From Eubacterium sp. UBA4343 (GTDB lineage: Bacteria > Bacillota > Clostridia > Lachnospirales > Lachnospiraceae), in contig DGTF01000005.1 of assembly GCA_002394235.1 (NCBI GenBank), positions 7,735 to 26,724 on the forward strand: a DNA stretch of 18,990 nt. The letters are read 5' to 3'. Shown one piece after another: positions 7,283 through 13,841 of the stretch. The first letter of the stretch is position 1. Each line of letters begins with the position of its first letter. The notes under the pieces were generated by a model. That model was given only the letters and a program-made list of their open reading frames with translations. It did not search any database and had not been told where the DNA came from. Made by a program: the position numbers and the translations under genes.

Positions 7283-8122
7283 ATGGCTGTTAATGAGTTT
7301 GAAATTAAGAAACAGATCTGCGACATCGGAAAGAGAATCTACAACCGCAACATGGTTGCAGCGAACGATGGAAACATTTCCGTAAAGCTGGATGATCATA
7401 CATTCCTTTGCACACCGACAGGCGTTTCCAAGGGATTCATGACTCCGGAATATATCTGCAAGATTGATGAGAAAGGCCAGGTGCTTCATGCTAATCCGGG
7501 CTTCAAACCTTCTTCTGAGATCAAAATGCATTTAAGAGTATACGAAAAGAGACCGGATGTCGGATCTGTCGTTCACGCTCATCCCGTATATGCGACAAGT
7601 TTCGCGATTGCAGGCATTCCGCTGACACAGCCGATCATGCCGGAGGCAGTCATCGCGCTCGGCTGCGTACCGATCGCTCCTTACGGAACTCCTTCCACAA
7701 TGGAGATCCCGGACGCTGTTGAAAAGTATCTTCCGTACTTCGATGCTGTCCTTCTTGAGAGCCACGGCGCTCTGACCTATTCTGTAGATCTGCTTTCCGC
7801 ATATCTGAAGATGGAGTCGGTTGAGTTCTACGCACAGCTGCTGTATCAGTCAAAGATGCTGGGCGGTCCGAAGGAGTTCGACAAGGCAACGGTTGAGAGA
7901 CTGTATGAAATCCGCCGTCAGATGGGTCTTCCGGGCAAGCATCCGGCAAACCTCTGCCAGAACAAGGGCACGCTGAACTGCCATAACTGCGGCGGCTCCT
8001 GCAGCAGCGACGGACTCGGCGAGCATACAGGATCCACATACGCGCATGGCGCTGAGAGCAATGCCGATACCGTTGCGGAGATCACAAAGAAGGTAATGGA
8101 GCAGCTCGGACTCAACAAGTAA
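7283..8122 (+). CDS. Class II aldolase (L-fuculose/L-rhamnulose-1-phosphate type) with Cys-rich linker and C-terminal encapsulation peptide
   Basis: It belongs to the zinc-dependent class II aldolase/AraD-FucA family and would cleave L-fuculose-1-phosphate and/or L-rhamnulose-1-phosphate to DHAP and L-lactaldehyde. Visible motifs are NDGNISVKL, TPTGVSKG (phosphate binding), SSEIKMH (catalytic Glu region), VVHAHP (zinc His pair) and LLESHGAL (third zinc His). The catalytic domain ends near residue 215. It is followed by a linker with four cysteines (C225, C233, C236, C240) and a final helix, ADTVAEITKKVMEQLGLNK, that looks like an encapsulation peptide. This layout resembles the aldolase of the fucose/rhamnose compartment of Clostridium phytofermentans. 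It is the first gene after a strong promoter, with AAGGAGG at 7267-7273. Which sugar phosphate is preferred cannot be told from sequence. Confidence 0.92.
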   Translation: MAVNEFEIKKQICDIGKRIYNRNMVAANDGNISVKLDDHTFLCTPTGVSKGFMTPEYICKIDEKGQVLHANPGFKPSSEIKMHLRVYEKRPDVGSVVHAHPVYATSFAIAGIPLTQPIMPEAVIALGCVPIAPYGTPSTMEIPDAVEKYLPYFDAVLLESHGALTYSVDLLSAYLKMESVEFYAQLLYQSKMLGGPKEFDKATVERLYEIRRQMGLPGKHPANLCQNKGTLNCHNCGGSCSSDGLGEHTGSTYAHGAESNADTVAEITKKVMEQLGLNK

Positions 8123-8182
8123 ACAGCCGGCCCGCAAAACGGGATACGGCAAGAATTGTATAATATATCGGAGGTAATTATC

Positions 8183-9574
8183 GTGCCAGTTGATGAACGC
8201 ATGGTGAAAAACATTGTTCAGGAAGTCATGGCAAAGATGAATATCAACGACAGCGCTTCCGGCAAGCACGGCATTTTCAAGGACATGAACGATGCGATTG
8301 AAGCTGCGAAGAAAGCCGAGAAGGTTGTCCGGGTAATGTCTCTTGATCAGAGAGAGAAGATCATCACCATCATCCGCCGCAAGATTCGTGAGAATGCGGA
8401 GCTGATGGCCCGTATGGCGGTTGACGAAACTGGAATGGGCAATGTTGGACATAAGATTCTGAAGAATTATCTTTGTGCAGATAAGATTCCGGGAACGGAG
8501 GATATTACCACAGAAGCATACTCCGGAGACCGCGGACTTACTCTTGTCGAGGAGGGCCCGTTCGGAGTCATCGGTGCTATCACACCCTGTACAAATCCGC
8601 AGGAGACAATTTTCTGCAATACAATCGGAATGCTTGCTGCCGGAAATACTGTAGTATTCAACCCGCATCCGCAGGCGATCAAGACAACAATCTACGCGAT
8701 CAACATGATGAACGAGGCTTCCCTGGAGGCCGGCGGTCCGGACAACATCGCATGCACCGTTGAGCATCCGACGCTGGATACCAGTTCTGTCATGATGCAT
8801 CACAAGGATATTCCTCTTCTGGTTGCTACCGGCGGTCCGGGCGTTGTAACCGCAATTCTTTCCTGCGGCAAGAGAGGAATCGGAGCCGGAGCAGGAAATC
8901 CGCCTGCACTGGTTGATGAGACGGCGGACATCCGCAAGGCGGCGGAGGACATCGTAAACGGATGCACCTTCGACAATAACCTTCCCTGCATCGCTGAGAA
9001 AGAGATCGTCGCTGTACAGCAGGTCGTTGACGAGCTGCTGCACTACATGGTAACCGAGCAGGGATGCTATCTCGCATCCAAGGAAGAACAGGACGCTCTC
9101 ATCCGCACCGTCATGGATGAAAAGGGCAAGCTGAACCGCAAGTGTGTGGGACGTGACGCCAGAACACTTCTGTCCATGATCGGAGTTGAAGCGGATCCGG
9201 GTATCCGCTGCATCACATTCGTCGGAGAAAAAGAGAATCCTCTGATTTCCACGGAGCTGATGATGCCGATTCTGGGTATTGTCCCGGCAAAGGATTTTGA
9301 TGACGCTGTTGAGAAATGCGTATGGCTGGAGCATGGCAACCGCCATTCCGCCCACATTCATTCTCATGATGTGGAACGCATTACGAAGTATGCAAGAGCA
9401 ATGGATACCGCAATCCTCGTCAAGAACGGCCCGTCCTACGCGGCTCTGGGCTATGGCGGAGAAGGAATCTGCACCTTCACCATCGCGTCCAGAACAGGCG
9501 AGGGACTTACAAGCGCCAAGACCTTCACAAAGAAGAGACGCTGCGTAATGGTAGACAGCCTTTGCATCCGCTGA
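8183..9574 (+). CDS. pduP: CoA-acylating propionaldehyde dehydrogenase
   Basis: It oxidises propanal to propionyl-CoA with NAD+ and CoA inside the compartment, and possibly lactaldehyde in a side reaction. It is 463 aa long with the ALDH fold: GPFGVIGAITPCTNP (nucleotide region), NTVVFNPHPQA, ATGGPGVV, and the catalytic cysteine in NNLPCIAEKE (about residue 269). C-terminal GYGGEGICTFTIA and ASRTGEGLTSA follow PduP/EutE. The N-terminal helix VDERMVKNIVQEVMAKMN then a Ser/Gly linker is a typical encapsulation peptide. I chose GTG at 8183 because GGAGG at 8170-8174 sits 8 nt upstream; the in-frame ATG at 8156 lies ahead of that site. It lies 60 bp after the aldolase gene and 18 bp before the alcohol dehydrogenase gene. 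Confidence 0.94.
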   Translation: MPVDERMVKNIVQEVMAKMNINDSASGKHGIFKDMNDAIEAAKKAEKVVRVMSLDQREKIITIIRRKIRENAELMARMAVDETGMGNVGHKILKNYLCADKIPGTEDITTEAYSGDRGLTLVEEGPFGVIGAITPCTNPQETIFCNTIGMLAAGNTVVFNPHPQAIKTTIYAINMMNEASLEAGGPDNIACTVEHPTLDTSSVMMHHKDIPLLVATGGPGVVTAILSCGKRGIGAGAGNPPALVDETADIRKAAEDIVNGCTFDNNLPCIAEKEIVAVQQVVDELLHYMVTEQGCYLASKEEQDALIRTVMDEKGKLNRKCVGRDARTLLSMIGVEADPGIRCITFVGEKENPLISTELMMPILGIVPAKDFDDAVEKCVWLEHGNRHSAHIHSHDVERITKYARAMDTAILVKNGPSYAALGYGGEGICTFTIASRTGEGLTSAKTFTKKRRCVMVDSLCIR

Positions 9575-9592
9575 TCAGGAGGAAATTACAGA

Positions 9593-10843
9593 ATGGATAT
9601 GAATCAGAATAATATAGAGGAGATTGTAAGACAGGTACTTTCAAGCATGTCCGGAACACCGGCACCTGCGAATGCCCCTGTCGCGGCACCTGCCTCAAGC
9701 GGTCCGATTCCGAAGACCGCGCATGTGGCGATGCTCACAGCACTTCAGCACTATGATGTGAAGGAGTTCCCGATCCCGGAGGTCGGCGACGATGATATCC
9801 TCGTAAGAGTCGAGGGAACCGGAATCTGCGGAACCGATCAGCATGAATTCAAGAAAGATCCCTTCGGCCTGATCCCGGTTGCTCTGGGACATGAGGGAAC
9901 CGGAGAGATTGTAAAGATCGGTAAGAATGTAAAGGTTGACAGCGCCGGAAATCCGGTAAAGGTCGGCGACAAGATCGTCACCTGCATGATGTTCAAGGAT
10001 GATCCGGATATCACAATGTTCGACCTGAACAAGAAAAATGTCGGAGCGGCTGACGTATACGGACTGATCCCGGATGATGACATTCATCTGAACGGATGGT
10101 TCTCCGATTACATCTTCATTAAGGGTTCCCGCGGATCTACATTTTTCAATGTATCCGATATGGATCTGAAGAGCCGTATCATCATCGAGCCTGCCGCAGT
10201 TCTGGTACATGCGGTTGAGAGAGCAAAAACGACCGGAATCCTTCGATTCAACAGCCGTGTCGTGGTACAGGGCGTCGGACCGATCGGACTTCTGTGCGTA
10301 GCGGTTCTTCGGACCATGGGTATCGACAATATCACAACGGTCGACGGCAATGATTCCAGACTGGAGTTCTCCAAGAAGATGGGAGCGACAAAGACCGTCA
10401 ACTTCATGAACTACAAGGGAATCGACAACCTGGCGAACGCGGTTGCGGAGACCTTTGACGGACATCTGGCAGATTTTGCCTTCCAGTGCACAGGATCACC
10501 GATCGCGCACTCCAATATCTACCATTTCATCCGCAACGGCGGCGGTCTGTGCGAGCTTGGCTTCTTCATCAACAACGGAGATGCCACCATCAATCCGCAC
10601 TTTGATCTCTGCTCCAAGGAGATCAACCTCGTCGGATCGTGGGTATACACACTGAGAGACTATGTAACAACCTTCTCCTTCCTGAAGAGAGCAAAGGCAA
10701 TCGGTCTTCCGGTAACGGATCTGATCACAGATGCGTTCCCGCTCGACAAGATCAACGAGGCACATGAGTTCGCTCTGGCACAGAAGGGATTCAAGATTGC
10801 GGTTACAAATGTACCGCTTGACGGAAATACAAATAATCACTGA
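9593..10843 (+). CDS. Compartment-targeted zinc-dependent alcohol dehydrogenase (medium-chain family)
   Basis: This 416-aa NAD(P)-dependent dehydrogenase would reduce propanal to 1-propanol, and perhaps lactaldehyde to 1,2-propanediol, recycling NADH for the aldehyde dehydrogenase. It has the catalytic zinc motifs GICGTDQHEF and LGHEGTGEIV, the Rossmann motif VQGVGPIGLL and an acidic segment VTTVDGN-like (TTVDGND) after it. The usual four-cysteine structural zinc lobe appears to be absent. The N-terminus carries a helix, QNNIEEIVRQVLSSMSG, and an Ala/Pro-rich linker (residues 20-40), a clear encapsulation-peptide arrangement. It takes the place of the iron-type PduQ of enteric loci. AGGAGG at 9577-9582 sets the start. 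Confidence 0.9.
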   Translation: MDMNQNNIEEIVRQVLSSMSGTPAPANAPVAAPASSGPIPKTAHVAMLTALQHYDVKEFPIPEVGDDDILVRVEGTGICGTDQHEFKKDPFGLIPVALGHEGTGEIVKIGKNVKVDSAGNPVKVGDKIVTCMMFKDDPDITMFDLNKKNVGAADVYGLIPDDDIHLNGWFSDYIFIKGSRGSTFFNVSDMDLKSRIIIEPAAVLVHAVERAKTTGILRFNSRVVVQGVGPIGLLCVAVLRTMGIDNITTVDGNDSRLEFSKKMGATKTVNFMNYKGIDNLANAVAETFDGHLADFAFQCTGSPIAHSNIYHFIRNGGGLCELGFFINNGDATINPHFDLCSKEINLVGSWVYTLRDYVTTFSFLKRAKAIGLPVTDLITDAFPLDKINEAHEFALAQKGFKIAVTNVPLDGNTNNH

Positions 10844-10849
10844 TGATGC

Positions 10850-10878
10850 TTGACATCGATCGGAATGACTACGATACT
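10850..10878 (+). promoter_or_regulatory. Possible internal promoter before the shell genes
   Basis: TTGACA (10850-10855), a 17-bp spacer and GATACT (10873-10878, 4 of 6 matches to TATAAT) lie in the 56-bp gap before the first shell gene. Such a site could raise shell protein expression relative to the enzymes. The weak -10 makes this tentative. Confidence 0.4.
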
Positions 10879-10899
10879 GATTGAAAGGAGTGCAGGACA

Positions 10900-11217
10900 A
10901 TGGCAAAAGCCGTGGGTATTCTGGAGGTTTACGGTCTGACGTGCGCCTTTGTGGCTGCCGACGCCGGATGCAAGGCTGCCAATGTCACACTGGAGGTTTT
11001 TGACAAGAATAAGCCTGCACATGCCGATGAGCTTCCGGTTCCTCTTCTCGTCACGGTGAAGTTCAGAGGAAATGTCTCTGAGGTAAACGCGGCGATGGAG
11101 GCCGGGATCGAAAAGGCAAAAGAGATCAGCGGAGTTGTGCAGCACTATGTAATTCCCAATCCGGATGATCCGGGTGTTGAAAAGATGCTGAAAATCAGCG
11201 CACTAGACAAGTTTTGA
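10900..11217 (+). CDS. Microcompartment shell protein, single BMC domain (hexamer-forming)
   Basis: This 105-aa protein has one BMC domain from start to end: AVGILEVYGLTCAFVAADAGCKAANVTL-like opening (key pieces GILEVYGL and AADAGCKAANV), then a strand VPLLVTVKFRGNVSEV and the closing HYVIPNPDDPGVEKML. Six copies would form a hexameric tile with a central pore. A small insertion (about residues 34-46, DKNKPAHADELPV) before the third strand makes it longer than PduA-like proteins, and it is clearly diverged from the two near-identical BMC domains downstream. A ribosome binding site AAAGGAG lies at 10884-10890. The precise shell role is unknown. Confidence 0.93.
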   Translation: MAKAVGILEVYGLTCAFVAADAGCKAANVTLEVFDKNKPAHADELPVPLLVTVKFRGNVSEVNAAMEAGIEKAKEISGVVQHYVIPNPDDPGVEKMLKISALDKF

Positions 11218-11239
11218 ACTTATCAGGAGGATTTGAGAA

Positions 11240-11521
11240 ATGTCACAGGAAGCTTTAGGTATGATTGAGACCAGAGGTCTTACAGCTGCAATCGAGGCAG
11301 CCGATGCTATGACCAAGGCAGCAGAAGTTCATCTGATCGGTACAGAAAAGATCGGATCCGGACTGGTAACTGTACTTGTCCGCGGCGATGTCGGCGCTAC
11401 AAAGGCTGCCGTAGAAGCCGGAAGCGCTGCTGCATCCAGACTTGGAGAGCTGGTTGCCACACACGTAATTCCGAGACCTCATGAGGATGTTGAGTACATT
11501 CTGCCGCATAATCTCGAGTAA
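11240..11521 (+). CDS. pduA: Microcompartment shell hexamer, PduA/PduJ/EutM-like
   Basis: This is a canonical 93-aa BMC-H protein: [25 protein letters not shown], the pore strand [22 protein letters not shown], and [15 protein letters not shown]. It would be a major facet tile with the conserved GSG-type pore loop (KIGSGLV). By my count 75 of 93 residues match the BMC domain at 12224-12505, so the two arose by recent duplication. GGAGG at 11226-11230 precedes the start. The symbol follows the family and cannot distinguish PduA from PduJ. Confidence 0.95.
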   Translation: MSQEALGMIETRGLTAAIEAADAMTKAAEVHLIGTEKIGSGLVTVLVRGDVGATKAAVEAGSAAASRLGELVATHVIPRPHEDVEYILPHNLE

Positions 11522-11543
11522 TCACTGAAGGAGCTGACGATCC

Positions 11544-11855
11544 ATGGGAAATGCGTATGGCTTTATAGAAATAGTAGGCGTAACCGCAGCTATGGACGCC
11601 GTCGATATCATGTGCAAGGCAGCCGATGTGAGGCTTGCTTCCTGGGAACGGAAGCTCGGAGGACGTCTGGTCACCTTGATTATTGAAGGAGATGTCTCCT
11701 CAGTACAGACAGCGGTTGACGCGGTCATGAGGGAGTGCATCAAGAAACCAACTCTGAAAGCGGTCATTGCGAACCCACATGAGGAAATTGTAAAAATGGT
11801 TCAACTGAGCGCAAGCAGATGGAGAACAGTGGGAGATTACGCATGGCGGAAATAA
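11544..11855 (+). CDS. Microcompartment shell protein, single BMC domain
   Basis: This 103-aa BMC-H protein starts [19 protein letters not shown], contains [30 protein letters not shown] and ends with [14 protein letters not shown] followed by a short basic/aromatic tail. The pore region reads RKLGGRLV instead of KIGSGLV, so its hexamer would present a different pore from the PduA-like tiles. The last 13 bases overlap the start of the next gene, which implies coupled translation with the extended shell protein. AAGGAG lies upstream at 11527-11532. Confidence 0.92.
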   Translation: MGNAYGFIEIVGVTAAMDAVDIMCKAADVRLASWERKLGGRLVTLIIEGDVSSVQTAVDAVMRECIKKPTLKAVIANPHEEIVKMVQLSASRWRTVGDYAWRK

Positions 11856-12505
11856 AGAAAACGAAGGTAAATCCTTCCGGTAATGAATCCGCAGAAAAAG
11901 CCGCGGCTGCGGAGCAGAAGAAGCCCGCAGAGAAGAAGATTATTTCGGAAACCGTGAAAAATATGGATGCCAGCACAGCAGAACCGGCAGAACCCGCAAA
12001 AGCGGAGAAGCCTGCAGAAGCAGAGAAGCCAGTAAAAGCGGAGAAGCCTGCAGAAGTGGTAAAGCCCACAGCGCCGGAGAAAGCTGTGGAAATGGCAGAA
12101 GCGGACAGCAGGGATTCAATAACCGAATCAGAAAAGACAGAAACCGTTCATATCGAAGAATCAGATAAAACACCAGTAAAAGCGGATGAGCCCGCACACA
12201 CGAATTTCAAGGAGGAAAGAAAAATGACACAGGAAGCTTTAGGAATGGTTGAGACAAGAGGACTTGTAGCTGCAATCGAGGCAGCCGATGCAATGTGCAA
12301 GGCAGCAAACGTAAGCCTGATCGGAACAGAGAGAATCGGTTCCGGACTCGTAACTGTAATGGTTCGCGGAGATGTAGGCGCTGTTAAATCTGCGGTTGAG
12401 GCCGGCGGAAACAATGCTTCCCGTCTTGGAGAGCTGGTTGCGACTCACGTAATTCCGAGACCGCATCAGGATGTTGAGATGATTCTTCCGCATCTGAATA
12501 AGTAA
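11843..12505 (+). CDS. Shell hexamer protein with a 127-residue disordered N-terminal extension
   Basis: It is a 220-aa fusion of a low-complexity N-terminal region (residues 1-127) with a PduA-like BMC domain (128-220). The extension is rich in Lys, Glu, Ala and Pro with repeats such as [19 protein letters not shown], has a more acidic end (about 85-115), and is predicted by eye to be unstructured. The start at 11843 has GGGAG at 11831-11835 and overlaps the upstream gene; an ATG at 11819 is an alternative. A strong internal ribosome binding site and ATG at the domain junction (12209-12226) suggest a second, short product. Extended PduB versus short PduB' in Salmonella is a known precedent for dual starts, where the extension contacts the enzyme core. 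The extension's function here is unknown. Confidence 0.85.
   Translation: MAEIKKTKVNPSGNESAEKAAAAEQKKPAEKKIISETVKNMDASTAEPAEPAKAEKPAEAEKPVKAEKPAEVVKPTAPEKAVEMAEADSRDSITESEKTETVHIEESDKTPVKADEPAHTNFKEERKMTQEALGMVETRGLVAAIEAADAMCKAANVSLIGTERIGSGLVTVMVRGDVGAVKSAVEAGGNNASRLGELVATHVIPRPHQDVEMILPHLNK
12224..12505 (+). CDS. Nested short shell hexamer protein from an internal start
   Basis: Within the extended shell gene, AAGGAGG at 12209-12215 lies 8 nt before an in-frame ATG at 12224. Translation from there gives a complete 93-aa PduA-like protein ([53 protein letters not shown]) of exactly the same length and limits as the shell protein at 11240. The internal site is stronger than that of the long form, so the short tile may be the main product. 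I infer the dual product from sequence only. Confidence 0.75.
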   Translation: MTQEALGMVETRGLVAAIEAADAMCKAANVSLIGTERIGSGLVTVMVRGDVGAVKSAVEAGGNNASRLGELVATHVIPRPHQDVEMILPHLNK

Positions 12506-12581
12506 GCATTTGTACCTTCAGGGGTTGCGAGGCTTATCAACGAAAGCATACAAAGTTTTATTCAGATAACGAGGTGTCATT

Positions 12582-13229
12582 TTGGATACAAATCAGATTG
12601 AAACCATCACCCGCATGGTGATCGAATCCTTAAACAAAGCGGAGGAAAAGCCCTCTAAGGGATTTCTCGTTCCGGTTGGTGTATCCGCGAGACACGTACA
12701 TCTGACACAGGAGCATGTAGAGGCTCTGTTCGGTCCGGGCTATCAGCTCACCAGGAAGAAGGATCTGATGGGTGGGCAGTTTGCGTCGAACGAGCAGGTT
12801 ACCATCGTAGGTCTCAAGCTCCGTGCCATTGAAAATGTTCGTATTCTGGGACCCGTGAGAAAGCAGACACAGGTGGAGATTTCCGCAACGGACGCAAGGA
12901 CGCTCGGTATAAAGGCGCCGATCCGTCAGTCCGGCGATATCGCTGGCAGCGCGCCGATCGCGATTGTAGGGCCAAAAGGGGCCATTTATCTCAATGAGGG
13001 AGCGATTGTGGCGATGCGCCACATCCATATGTCTCCGAGAGATGCTGAGGCAGCCGGCCTCAAGAATGGAGATATCGTTTCCGTAAAAGCCGATAATGAC
13101 CGCGGTACCATCTTCAATCATGTGGTGATCCGGGTGGACAAGAGTTTTACTCTTGAGATGCACATCGATACCGACGAGGCGAATGCGGCGGGAATCAAAC
13201 AGGGTGATACGGTAACGATTATTCCGTAA
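12582..13229 (+). CDS. pduL: Phosphate propanoyltransferase PduL
   Basis: PduL converts propionyl-CoA and phosphate to propionyl-phosphate and CoA, recycling CoA inside the compartment. The protein (215 aa) has the two duplicated halves with metal-binding His motifs, VGVSARHVHLT and MRHIHMSP, plus YQLTRKKDLMGGQFASNEQV, ILGPVRKQTQVEIS and the C-terminal LEMHIDTDEANAAGI. The N-terminal segment NQIETITRMVIESLNKAE is an encapsulation-type helix followed by a short linker. The start is TTG at 12582 with GAGGTG at 12571-12576; no ATG serves this N-terminus. No propionate kinase gene is in the window, so ATP formation from propionyl-phosphate must use an enzyme encoded elsewhere. Confidence 0.94.
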   Translation: MDTNQIETITRMVIESLNKAEEKPSKGFLVPVGVSARHVHLTQEHVEALFGPGYQLTRKKDLMGGQFASNEQVTIVGLKLRAIENVRILGPVRKQTQVEISATDARTLGIKAPIRQSGDIAGSAPIAIVGPKGAIYLNEGAIVAMRHIHMSPRDAEAAGLKNGDIVSVKADNDRGTIFNHVVIRVDKSFTLEMHIDTDEANAAGIKQGDTVTIIP

Positions 13230-13547
13230 ACCATCATACGATAAAACGTGCCATAAACTGTTTAAGCTACGGATAGCTACGTGCTTTGCACACTTTAGTG
13301 CTGCCATGTTCTGCAGGGCAAACTCTTTGCAGTTCGGCAGCACTGCTTGTACATAAATAGAAATTTTTTGCTCACGGAACCCGGCGCGTGATGTGCGTCG
13401 GAAGGTTCTGTCTGCATTTTTCTGATGAGATAATCATACAAAAGATAATTCTGTCTGTATTTTCAGACAAACGAATCATACAAAGAATAATCCTGTCTGT
13501 GATTTAGAGATGAAAGAATCATATATAAGGATAATGATGGAGGAAAT
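13230..13547 (+). repeat. Intergenic region with an inverted repeat and a threefold 43-nt tandem repeat
   Basis: No gene is evident in this 318-bp gap. AGTGCTGCC (13297-13305) pairs with GGCAGCACT (13336-13344), with an inner CTGCA/TGCAG pair, forming a long stem-loop without a direct T-run. From 13408 to 13535 three contiguous imperfect copies of a 42-43-nt unit occur (13408-13450, 13451-13492, 13493-13535), each beginning CTGTCTG, containing AATCATA and ending near GATAAT/GAATAAT. The array stops just before the GGAGG of the vertex protein gene. Confidence 0.75.
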
Positions 13548-13841
13548 ATGATAGCAGGAAAGGTTGTAGGAAGTCTGATTTCCACCCGTAAAAGTGAAAA
13601 GCTGGTCGGAAATAAATTTATGATCGTAGAACCACTGCATCATATGGCGGCGGACACGCGCCAGATCATAGCCATCGATGTAATCGGTGCCGGAATCGGT
13701 GAATATGTCTTGATTGCGCAGGGAAGCGCAGCCAGAATCGGCTGTGATATGCAGGACGCCCCGGTAGACGCGGCAATCGTCGGTATCATCGATGACAACG
13801 GTTATTTTGAAGAAGATAATTCTGGAATGGAGAAAGCATGA
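13548..13841 (+). CDS. pduN: Microcompartment vertex protein, EutN/CcmL/PduN family
   Basis: This is a 97-aa BMC-P protein that forms pentamers closing the vertices of the polyhedral shell. Family motifs are the opening MIAGKVVGSLISTRK, then LVGNKFMIVEP, AIDVIGAGIGEYVLIAQGSAAR and the closing PVDAAIVGIIDD. GGAGG at 13539-13543 precedes the start with a short 4-nt spacing. The stop overlaps the pduS start by ATGA, so the two are translated together. Confidence 0.95.
   Translation: MIAGKVVGSLISTRKSEKLVGNKFMIVEPLHHMAADTRQIIAIDVIGAGIGEYVLIAQGSAARIGCDMQDAPVDAAIVGIIDDNGYFEEDNSGMEKA

Noticed and set aside
7850-9367. Long antisense open frame of 505 codons opposite the aldolase and aldehyde dehydrogenase genes
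   Set aside because: It mirrors well-recognised genes on the other strand, has an odd composition rich in Cys, Arg, Ser and His, and shows no family motifs. It is a codon-bias shadow, as are those at 1211-2065 and 4066-5088.
13297-13344. Terminator after pduL
   Set aside because: The 9-bp outer stem has a long interrupted loop and the nearest T-run (ATTTTTT) is about 20 nt away. It may still be a structural RNA or protein site, so it is listed only within the intergenic region.
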